Assembly: GCA_008330645.1 (NCBI GenBank)
Contig: VLTN01000059.1
Location: 1 to 64,000, forward strand
Direction: 5' to 3'
Length of the DNA stretch: 64,000 nucleotides
DNA from: Cafeteria roenbergensis
Taxonomy: Eukaryota > Sar > Bigyra > Bicosoecida > Cafeteriaceae
Positions within the stretch are counted from its first letter, which is position 1. Each line of letters opens with the position of its first letter. Under the pieces are notes generated by a model. The model did not search any database. It was not told where the DNA came from and saw nothing but the letters and a program-made list of their open reading frames with translations. A program made the position numbers and the translations under genes. Shown one piece after another: positions 28,033 to 36,481 of the stretch.

Positions 28033-29072
28033 GGCCGAAGCACGACATGTTCTAGTTTAACATATTCATAGAGCTCATGACTGAGTGGGTAACTTTCCCC
28101 AATCGCAACGGCACGCCGCGCGCAATTCCCACTCCGTGCCTCGGGGAAGCTCGTGCCCCCGCGGCCCCTGTGCGCAAGGCCAAGTCCCTTCCGCTCTCTG
28201 TCCATTGCAGGACGCGTGGGTCCTGGCAGTACGCCGAGTCGTCGCCTCCAGCCAACTGAATCCATGAGCCTCCACCAGCCAATCCCATTGCTCGGTGCCT
28301 TCGTCCAGACGTTTATTTTCCACATTCCTCGGGATCAACTGCGGCTGGGGTGAGCCCTGAAGCAACGCCAGAGAGACGCAGCATCTCCCGCTCGTTGCCT
28401 TCTCGTCTGCTCCGCGGGGCGGTGTGCGAGCACCGCAAGCAAAGTGCTGGGTATATACTGCACATGTTCACGCCAATGCGCTGATTGCCCACCCCAAACT
28501 CCTGGCCGCGACTCCCATGCGCAGGGGGGAGGCTTGCGAAACTCGGCGCCGACGGCAAGGCCGGCTCCCCAGCCAGTGCGGCTTCAAGGCCCTAGCCCGC
28601 GGCATCTGCTTTGGGAGACACATGTGTCTCAGATGAGGGGGTGGACGCTGGCGGGTGTGGGGCTGGAGCGGTCCTGGGGCGGTTCAGGAGCCTGCGCGAC
28701 AGCTGCGACAAGCAGCGCCTGTGCTTCGCAACGCCCGCCGAGCGCGCAAGCCACACTTGAGCGCGACCCCACCTCGCGACACACTCGGAAACAAGCATGG
28801 CCGGAGCTGCGGGTCAGTTGGGCTATGGCCGGGCTGCAGGCGCGGCCCTGTTCGGCCGGCCGCGCGTTGGTGGTTTGCTCGCGGTTCTGCTGGCATAGTT
28901 GGCTCTGCTCTCGGCTGCATCGGGCAGAGCTGCAGGCCAGCATTCGAACGCGACAACGGCGAATTTGCCGAGCACACTCGCCTTTGTCGCGCCCGCGGAC
29001 TCCCAGGAGGCCGCCCGCGACGCTGACAAGCCCCACAACGAGCAACCTTCCTCGCGTTTTGCCGAGCTTGCC
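28033..29072. other. Upstream region of the NTPase-nuclease gene
   Basis: About 1 kb of lower-GC DNA. A TATATA-containing stretch (GGGTATATACTGCACATG at about 28450) is the only core-promoter-like element, but it is 620 bp from the chosen ATG. The NTPase frame is open back to about 28899 without an upstream ATG. No RNA gene or second protein is recognised. Confidence 0.35.
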
Positions 29073-32000
29073 ATGCTGAGCCAAGTCTCACGGGGCGCAG
29101 GGCGGGCGTGGCGGGCTGTGCTGTCCGCATGCGCGCGGACGGCGGTTTCGGCGAGACTGCCTTCGAACCAGCCAGTCGCGGTCCTGAGCGGCGCAGGCAA
29201 GCCCCTGTGCCGCACCCTCTGGAGCGCAGGTTCCTTGGTGCTTCACGACAGCACGGGCGGCGCGCGGCCCGTCCTGGTGCGCCTTCTGAGCTCCGCGGCG
29301 TCGGAGACTGACACCCACCCGTTTGCGACTGACGCCGAGCAGTGGCTTGCCGACCACCTGACCCAGGAGGAAGCCGGAACCGACGCCATCGATTTAGCCC
29401 TCGGGGTACTCTCGTTGTCCTCCGTCTCGCCGGAAGTCGCCCGCGCCCGGGTGGAGCTTGTGCAGGCCTTTTTCACGTTCAACACGAGACTGCTCGCCGT
29501 CAAGGGGCTCCGCTCTGCCGGCAACGAGGACATCGTCAAGCTGCTTGGAAGGCTCGGCACCGCCAGCATGGAGCTCGCCCACTGCACCGACATCGACGCC
29601 GTGCTTCAGCATGCCGGAGTGACTCTGACCATGCCCGGCGGCAACGCGCAGCTGGCCAAGTGGCACCGGCTGGGCCACCTGCAGTCCGTGGCCGGAGGCT
29701 TCGCGGAGGTCATGGCCAAGCCATCCACCATCGCCACGGTAAAGGAGAATGCCAAGGAGCTGCTTTTGGAGGCCGAGGAGCAGGCGGCGACGCGAGAGTC
29801 CCGCCGAAAGGTGCTGGATAAGCTGGACGAAGCCGTTGGCTTTGTGCACAAGGACTTGCTGGAAGCAACGGCGGCCGAGCTTCCTGAACGAGGTGACCAA
29901 TCGGTCGAGGACTTCGTGTTCGCACAGATGCAGCAGCCTGGCGGCCTCTCTGCTGCCGCCCGTATGGCTGCCAGCTCGCCAGCGGCTCGCTCTGTGGTGT
30001 CGCAAGCCGTGGATCAGCCCTGGTGGTTGCTTTGGCCAGGCTCCGAGGCTCGAAAGGGGTTGGCGAGCAGGATGGCTAGGGATATCGCTGCGTTGACCCA
30101 TCCGACCAATGGACTTGGAGAGACGAATGGGCGCGCTGTGTTCGGCCCGCGTGGAGTTGGCAAGACGTCCATGCTTGCAGCCGGTGCTGTCGCTGCCGGC
30201 GTCTTCTCTAGAATCTCATCCCTCCCGGAAGGGAGCAGAAGGATCGTGCCAATGTATCTTCACATGGGACGCGCGGCATACCTCTACGAGCGCCACGAGT
30301 CAGCGGCGAAGCACGGTGGTGCCTGGCTTAGCTGTGCGTCGCCACTCATGATGCTCATGGACAGGGCCGTTCAGCTTGCAGGGTTCAAGCCGAGAATCGA
30401 CGTCGACCCAGACGCGCGGAAGTGGGACGGCAGCTCCTGGTGGTCGGTGCCATCGAGGGCAGGCAAGTTTCTGCAGGAGCACAACCTGTCCATGTTCCTG
30501 GTCATCGACGAAGCGGACGAGCCGTACAAGAAAGGTGGCCAGTTTGCGGAGGAGCTTCGAGACTTTATCGACCAGAAGTGGAACATGTGCTACTACGTTT
30601 CGGGAAGTGCAGCCCGGATGAGGGACCTCCTTTATCACCCGCGGCAGCTCGAAGGCAGCGGGATGTACCACTGGGAGGACTTCAAGCACTGTGACATGCA
30701 CTCCGATAAGCTAGCGGCTCAACCTGCGTTGCCGCCAATTCAACACTTGGACGAGTTCGCTGAGGCCATCAAGTGCATCGGAGACGAGTTTGCCGCGCCA
30801 AAGCTGTTTCGTGCGGCTTGCGAGTGGCGCTCCGAGGAGACGGCGAGGCTTCGATTTGCAGAATTGGTTCTGCAGCATGGTGGAGTCTTGCGTTCGCTGG
30901 TGGCCGACAAAAAGCGCACGGACACTGAGCTTCCCCTCTTCAAAATGCGCAGCGACATCAGCGCGGATGCCGGGCGGCTCGCTATCGCACTGACCTTCTA
31001 CGATCGCTTGATTCGCAAATGGCCAGGGCTGAAGTCAGAGTCAGTGGTTGGCATGCTTGCGTCTGGCAGTCTGGGTTCTGTGACAGACGTGGGGATTGAC
31101 TTCGCGGAGCTTGTGGCGACCTTCAATGAGCGCGTGGCTTCCAGCCATGGGCAACAGCACGTAAAGCTAGCAGCCACAGACGTTGAGAGCACACTCTCAT
31201 CCCTGTCCGACGCGGGTGTGCTGACCTTGAGCGGAAGCCGCTGGGTGCCTGCGAGCTGGACCAGTTTGCTAGCCATCCTCTTGTCTGTGGAGGGCAACGT
31301 GGAGCTGCCGTACGAGCAGCGCGTGCACCTGCGGTATCCGACCATCGGAAGCACCACCACGGAGCCTGCAATGGCAGACGCGTTCGTCAAGCGCGGGCAA
31401 CAGTCCACGGTGTTCGTCGACGAAGCCGGACACCAGCCGAGCGCCGAGCTCCAGGCGAGCCTGTGGAAGTCTATGCGCGCCCTTGGCCGCACCGACTCGC
31501 ACGGGCTGCCCGCCATTGAGCAGGTCAAGTGGCCCAAGAAAGGGGAAGGGAACTTTGCCGACTGGAAGTTGGACAGCTTCCTGGGCCCCACGCCCGATAG
31601 TGGCGTCGACGTCGTGATTCTGACCACGGCAGACCGCGAGCGCTCCCCGCCCGTGCAGCATCTGGTGCTATTGCAAGTCAAGACCAGCGCGGCTCGTGAA
31701 GACAAGACTATCCCGAATATTGAGCAAGTGGGAAACATTGTGGACGGCTTCACCAGGCAGCTAAAGAGCTGCCCAGGCCTCGTTAGAGGAATCAAGGGCA
31801 GATTCTCTGACGATGCTGCCTTGGTCGTTTGGACGATCATTGTCACAAACCGAACAGTGACGCCAGCGACCATCCAAACGCTTCGAAAGGAGACGCGTTC
31901 AAGGCGTGCCAGTCTCGTTGAGGCCCTGAACCAAGGAGCTCCGGAGCCAGCCACCGGAGCAGCGAGCGAAGAATCTCGCATGCCAGCATTCCATGGGCCT

Positions 32001-32108
32001 TTTGTTGGCGTCTCGAGCGGAGATCAGCTCCTGAAAGGGCTGAATTCCGCGATCAAGCACTGGGCAAGGAAATCGGACATGATGGCATGGGGAGGACAGC
32101 TTGAGTGA
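29073..32108 (+). CDS. P-loop NTPase with winged-helix and C-terminal PD-(D/E)XK-like nuclease (Crinkler/RHS-like)
   Basis: Single exon, 1011 aa from the ATG at 29073. Residues 1-75 look like a mitochondrial leader (MLSQVSRGAGRAWRAVLSAC; later VRLLSSAAS, a plausible cleavage site). Residues ~80-330 are helical. The NTPase domain has Walker A FGPRGVGKTSML (~355) and Walker B SMFLVIDEADEPY (~474), followed by MCYYVSGSAARMRDLLY as a sensor-like strand, as in Arch_ATPase/STAND proteins. A winged-helix-like segment follows (VESTLSSLSDAGVLTLSGSR + W). The C-terminal domain reads SGVDVVILT...QHLVLLQVKTSAA (~843-872), fitting the D...(E/Q)xK core of restriction-type nucleases with Q for E. NTPase plus REase is the layout described for Crinkler/RHS-type proteins and for some antiviral NTPases. 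Base composition is lower than its neighbours. It is bracketed by RLE retroelement copies. Function could be element-derived, genome-conflict or defence; none is proven. Confidence 0.65.
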   Translation: MLSQVSRGAGRAWRAVLSACARTAVSARLPSNQPVAVLSGAGKPLCRTLWSAGSLVLHDSTGGARPVLVRLLSSAASETDTHPFATDAEQWLADHLTQEEAGTDAIDLALGVLSLSSVSPEVARARVELVQAFFTFNTRLLAVKGLRSAGNEDIVKLLGRLGTASMELAHCTDIDAVLQHAGVTLTMPGGNAQLAKWHRLGHLQSVAGGFAEVMAKPSTIATVKENAKELLLEAEEQAATRESRRKVLDKLDEAVGFVHKDLLEATAAELPERGDQSVEDFVFAQMQQPGGLSAAARMAASSPAARSVVSQAVDQPWWLLWPGSEARKGLASRMARDIAALTHPTNGLGETNGRAVFGPRGVGKTSMLAAGAVAAGVFSRISSLPEGSRRIVPMYLHMGRAAYLYERHESAAKHGGAWLSCASPLMMLMDRAVQLAGFKPRIDVDPDARKWDGSSWWSVPSRAGKFLQEHNLSMFLVIDEADEPYKKGGQFAEELRDFIDQKWNMCYYVSGSAARMRDLLYHPRQLEGSGMYHWEDFKHCDMHSDKLAAQPALPPIQHLDEFAEAIKCIGDEFAAPKLFRAACEWRSEETARLRFAELVLQHGGVLRSLVADKKRTDTELPLFKMRSDISADAGRLAIALTFYDRLIRKWPGLKSESVVGMLASGSLGSVTDVGIDFAELVATFNERVASSHGQQHVKLAATDVESTLSSLSDAGVLTLSGSRWVPASWTSLLAILLSVEGNVELPYEQRVHLRYPTIGSTTTEPAMADAFVKRGQQSTVFVDEAGHQPSAELQASLWKSMRALGRTDSHGLPAIEQVKWPKKGEGNFADWKLDSFLGPTPDSGVDVVILTTADRERSPPVQHLVLLQVKTSAAREDKTIPNIEQVGNIVDGFTRQLKSCPGLVRGIKGRFSDDAALVVWTIIVTNRTVTPATIQTLRKETRSRRASLVEALNQGAPEPATGAASEESRMPAFHGPFVGVSSGDQLLKGLNSAIKHWARKSDMMAWGGQLE

Positions 32109-32735
32109 ACGTCTCGTCCACCTTGCCGCAAGCGCTGACGTATGACTGCTGTTCGGTAACCGGTTGGGTTCATTTTGTCCGCAGACGTAGATTCTACCCT
32201 GACCCATCTGGCATCGTCATGACACTCTCTTGGGCTACGCGGCTTCCCCACAGCGTGCTGGGGGTGCCCCCGGCGTGACTCAGAGGGTCCCGAGCTCTGG
32301 TCTACCCGCCTGCGTCGGCGGCCAAGACAAGCAGCTCGCCGGCAAGGCGCGCAGCGTGTGCCTCGCTTTGCCCGCCGTGCCGTGCGAACGTTCGCACAGC
32401 ACTCCAGGGCCCGTTGCGATCGGCTTTGAGGTTGTGTGAGAGCAAAACCGCATTCGTGACCCGCCCGCCCATCCCGCGGCAGGCTGAGAGGTGGCTTGCG
32501 AGGTTTCAGTGCCTCTGTGGGTGCAGTCACCGAGCAAGGCACTGCCACTCCTAGCCTGCTGGCGCCGGACACCGAACAGGTGCCCATTTGGCCACTGCTG
32601 GATGCGTGATCACCATTCCCTACGATCACACGCATCAGCACGAATCGGAGGCCTTGCCGGACAGTCTTGTGTCTCGTTGGCAGAGTGAAGGCGAGGACCG
32701 CCGATGCTGACTTGGTGGCTGAATGTAAACCGTTG
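32109..32735. other. 3' region of the NTPase-nuclease gene
   Basis: 627 bp between the NTPase stop and the tail of retroelement copy 4. Only short frames with no family resemblance are present; I see nothing functional beyond a presumed 3' UTR. Confidence 0.35.
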
Positions 32736-33430
32736 AGGGGGGCCGAAAACTCGCGTAACCATACCACACACTCGATTCACAGACTCTTCAAGAACCAATC
32801 CTGCAACTCCATCACCGATGAATCACAAACCGCGCCAAACCCACAATCCCAAGTCCCAAGCCCCAGATCACTCCCATCACACTGCCACGAGTCGCCAATC
32901 AGCCGCCCCTGCTCACCGCATACGCTCCACCTGCTGTCGCAGGTACTGCGTCTGCCCGATCAGCTGGGTCGCCAGTCCCTTGGCGATGACCTCGTTCAGC
33001 CTCGACAGCCAGCGGAAGGCCCAGCGCGCACGCTCCCTCGGCCGGTCGCCGAAGGCCGTGTCCGCCACCTTCTTGAGGAAGGCGAAGGCCGCCGGTCCCA
33101 TGCGTCCCGTGGTCGTGACGACGAAGGGCACAATGGAGCTCAAGTTGTCCTTTGTAGCTGAGCTCTTCTTGTACTCCCTCATCTTGTCATTCTCACGGCG
33201 CTCGAGAAAGGCGTCCATGCTCTGCAGGCCCTGCGTCACGTAGGACTTGCTCACCGCCGAGGTGATCTGCACGTCGACGAGACAGGTGGTCTCGAAGTCG
33301 ACGTGCACCCGCAGGTCCGGTCGCTTGCGCGCGGCCTCGCTGGACCCCGGCTGGGACCCGAAGCGCGTCTGCCCGTCCTGCCAGCTGGAGGGCTCCACCA
33401 CCGACTGCAGCCCCGCCGAGCGCACCGCCG
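32736..33430 (-). mobile_element. Non-LTR retroelement 3' end, RLE-type, copy 4 (5'-truncated)
   Basis: Same family as copies 1 and 2. On the minus strand it starts at about 33430 (AVRSAGLQSVVEPSSWQDGQ), runs through RPDLRVHV...DVQITS and PFVVTTTGRMGP to the TGA at 32915-32913, then the shared 3' UTR, ending in a short C-tract (G-run 32737-32742 on the plus strand). Its 5' truncation point differs from copy 2, as expected for independent insertions. It sits directly against a reading-frame fragment on the other strand. Confidence 0.8.
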
Positions 33431-33675
33431 ATTCTCTCAGCAGAGCAGCGCATGACGTTGGCGCAACAGGTCTCAGTGCGGAGGAGGCCCGAAAGCTGGC
33501 TGCAGACTTGCTCCCATTCAAGTCCGAAGCGAGCGGCGTTCCTTTTTACATTGTCCAGATTGTCGCCGACCATGAAGTGATGCTGGACGTGTGGCCAGCG
33601 CGCGTGAAGCGGTTGGCGGCAGCAGCGGGCATCCACAACTACAGCGAGCCCAGCCCGTCAAGTCCTGATAAGTAG
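33431..33675 (+). pseudogene. Orphan C-terminal reading-frame fragment cut by retroelement copy 4
   Basis: An 81-codon open frame on the plus strand begins at the exact edge of retroelement copy 4 and ends at a TAG (33673-33675). It reads LSAEEARKLAADLLPFKSEA then GVPFYIVQIVADHEVMLDVW and RVKRLAAAAGIHNY. Composition is protein-like and lower in GC than the surrounding housekeeping genes, like the NTPase gene on the same strand. I recognise no family. It is probably the 3' remnant of a gene whose upstream part was displaced or lost at the insertion. Confidence 0.4.
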
Positions 33676-33995
33676 ACGTGGGAGGCCGGCGCTTAATGGT
33701 CTCGAGTACGCTGGTACGCTGCAAATGAGTGACCGTGCGTTGTTGAACAACTTACTCTGGTTCTCTGCGTGGTTGCGGAAGGGCGTTCAGCATCATCGGC
33801 CCGGGGGGGGGGGCAAACTTGTGAGGGCCGCCCTTGGGCAGCGGGCCGCTTTGCAAAGCAAACGCAGGCGTTCAGTGAGGGGTTGCGCATCGCACGCAAA
33901 CGGAAACAGGTCAACGCCAGTGCAAGAAGCGAGCCGCTGGCTGCGCCGCCGGCGACGCAGCGGCGCCTCGCTCGCCCACGGCAGAGCCAGTCTCC
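33676..33995. other. Intergenic region 3' of S1P lyase
   Basis: 320 bp with a run of ten G at 33808-33817 and no coding or RNA signal that I can support. Confidence 0.35.
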
Positions 33996-36115
33996 TCAGG
34001 CCTCATGGGAGCCTGCCGCCGCCGCCGCAGCAGCAGCTGTGGCGGAAGAGGCGGGCGCCGCGACTGGCACTACGTCGAGCGCCAGCGCCTGGTACCCCTT
34101 GAGGGTGCCGAAGGCCGCCGAGGGCGGCAGGTTCTCGACCACGGCGTACGCCCCGGCCATGCCGGTCGCCTTGGTGTCCGGGTGCTCGCGCAGGTACGCT
34201 GCCTCCGCGCTGAGGTCCGTTAGCATGGTCGCCAGCGAGCGCTCGTGGGCCTGCATTAGGCAGAGCTGCGCTGCCTTTGGCTTCTGGAGCGTGACGAAGG
34301 CCCAGCCGCGGCGGTGTTCCATGCGCTCCACCAGGGCGTAGATGCAGAACACGTCCGATGTGAAGGCGACGCAGCTGCAGTCCGGCCGCACGAGCAGGCG
34401 CAGGCCGTCGATGGCCTCCACGCCGGCGGCGAAGCGGCGCACCATGCTGTCCACGCTGCGCGCAAGGCGGGTGTAGCCGTCCCGGCCCATGTACACCATC
34501 GTGGCCCACGCCTGTGCCATCAGGGCGCCCGACCTGGAGCCCTGCATGGTGGGGGTCACGTAGAAGCCCCCCGGGAAGTCTGCGACGGGCACGAATGCGT
34601 GTGCGCGCAGCTCCCGGAAGGAGAAGAGCGCAGTGGAGGCGCCCTTGGAGGCCAGGCCGTACTTGTGCAGGTCCACGCTCATGCTGGTGACGCCAGGCAC
34701 GGCGAAGTCGAACTCGGGGACGGCGATGCCGGCGTCGCGCATGCCGCTCATGAGGACCCCGCCGAGGCAGTTGTCCACGTGGAGCCCCACGCCGCGCCGC
34801 TGGCAGAGCTTGCCCAGCTCCGCGATGGGGTCAACCATTCCGTGGGGGAAGGTGGGCGCACTGGCGTAGACGAAGGCAGTGCGCGGGCCGATTGCGGCCG
34901 CCACGTCCGCAGGCCGCATCCTGAAGCCCGTGGACTCGTTCACGGGCACGGTGACCAGGCGCATCCCGAAGCACTTGACGGCCTTGTCCAGAGCGGGGTG
35001 CCGGGTGGCGCCGGCCACCACCTCCACGGGCCCGCAGGCTCCCATCAGGCGGCCCAGCACCGTGATGCTGGAGCGGAAGCTGTCGCGGTACGCCTTGGTC
35101 GCCAGGAGCACGGATTCTGTGCCTCCCGAGGTGAGAAGGCCGCAGTGCGAGCCCTCGGCGGGGGCCGAGCACATGCTGAGCGTCATGCGGATCAGCTCCG
35201 CCTCGATCTTGCGCACCGACGGGTAGATGCCCGGGTAGAGCGCGTTCGACGCGGAGTAGAGGCGCCACACGTCAGCCTGCAGCTCCTTCATCGTCTTGGT
35301 ATCGGCGGAAAAGGGGTCGGAGTAAATGCCGCCGGTGGCCGTGCCGTCCCGCATGCGCGTCTCGTGCTCCCGCATGGTCTTGAGGGTCTCCAGCACATCC
35401 TTGGCATTGAGGCCCTCCCTGGGCATCTCCAAAAGCGCGGCTGCGAGGAGGCGGCGGTCGGGGCAGGAGGAGGCCACGCAGGCAACTAACTGACTGACGC
35501 AATTCGCAAGGCCGCGCGCGGCGGACACGAGAGCGGGTGCGCGAGCTATGCCGCACAGGGCACGCGGCGGGGAATGCGCCGCAGTCGCAACCGCCAGCAA
35601 GCACGCCCCCGGGGCGGCAGGGGTGGCCTCGTTCCATGGGCCTGGGCGCCAGCGCAGCGCGGCAGAGACAGCCTCCGGGACGCCCCCTCCCCCCCTTCTC
35701 CCCCGCGAGGCCCTGCTCGCCGGGCGGGCCGGCGCCGGCACTGCCCAGGCTGCCCGGCAGCGATGCACGGCGGCCGCTCCTCTGCGTTCCGGCGCCGGGC
35801 GGCAGCAAGCCGGCGCTCACTCGGATCGCCGTCGCCGTGCAGGCTTCGCTTGATGCCCGCCAGAGACTTGTCTTCCTCGGCCTGGATCATCGCCTTGACG
35901 GCGGGAAGGCATTTTGCGGCTTCGATCGCGGACTCGATGGCGCTGTTCTTGAACTCCGTCGGATTGGACGCAGCCCACAGGAGCGCCGCGAGGGCGCGGT
36001 ACGAAACATAGCCGGCCGCCGCAAGCGCAAGGTAGTGTTCCAGCTTGCGGGCCTGCCCCTCCTCGGGAGGCGCTAGGAGGGATTCCAGGGAGCTGCGGAG
36101 CTTGTCGAGGTCCAT
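33996..36115 (-). CDS. SGPL1: Sphingosine-1-phosphate lyase
   Basis: A PLP-dependent ER enzyme that cleaves sphingosine-1-phosphate to hexadecenal and phosphoethanolamine, ending sphingolipid breakdown. Two exons, 36115-35821 and 35440-33996 (phase-1 intron of 380 bp, GTGAGC...TCGCAG), encode 579 aa, the usual size. Exon 1 begins MDLDKLRSSLESLL and supplies the N-terminal membrane anchor (YLALAAAGYVSYRALAALLW) and the linker KCLPAVKAMIQAEEDKSLAG. Exon 2 opens ALLEMPREGLNAKDVLETLK. Core motifs are GGIYS, SNALYPGIYPSVRKIEAE, LTSGGTESVLLATKAYRD, VDNCLGGVL and SVDLHKYGLASKG, with the PLP lysine in HKYG at about residue 356. The C-terminus ends in an Ala-rich tail. It is divergent from the disordered protein at 36482. 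Confidence 0.92.
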
Positions 36116-36481
36116 GGCTCTGTGGGCGCCCTCGGAGTGGCCGGGACACGTCGCGGGGGCCGCGGAAACAATGCTGGCCGACTGACTTCCGTCAGTCTCC
36201 CTTCCGCGAATCAGGGCCGAAAGTCCCTTCAACTCTGCGCGCGGCGGCGCTCTGCCCGGGGCTGTTGCAGAGGCGCGCGGCCTCAACGCAACCATTCGTG
36301 TCATCAGCCGCCGCCACGCCTGCTGCCTGGCCGTTTTCGGCCCTTCCGCCGCCCCCACCCCTACGGGAGCCAGTGAGGCCGCGGCTGCAGGTCGCGGCAG
36401 CGGCTGCCGGGCGGCCAGCGGTTGCGGGGTCTGGCGCAGCTGCGACTGACCCCGGTGTTTCTGGTCAGCGACGCCGGCGCT
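36116..36481. promoter_or_regulatory. Divergent spacer between S1P lyase and a disordered-protein gene
   Basis: 366 bp between the two start codons. No distinctive element is seen. A shared promoter is inferred from geometry. Confidence 0.35.

Noticed and set aside
28899-29072. Longer N-terminus for the NTPase-nuclease from 28899
   Set aside because: The extension begins with TTG, not ATG; the first ATG at 29073 starts a coherent basic leader.
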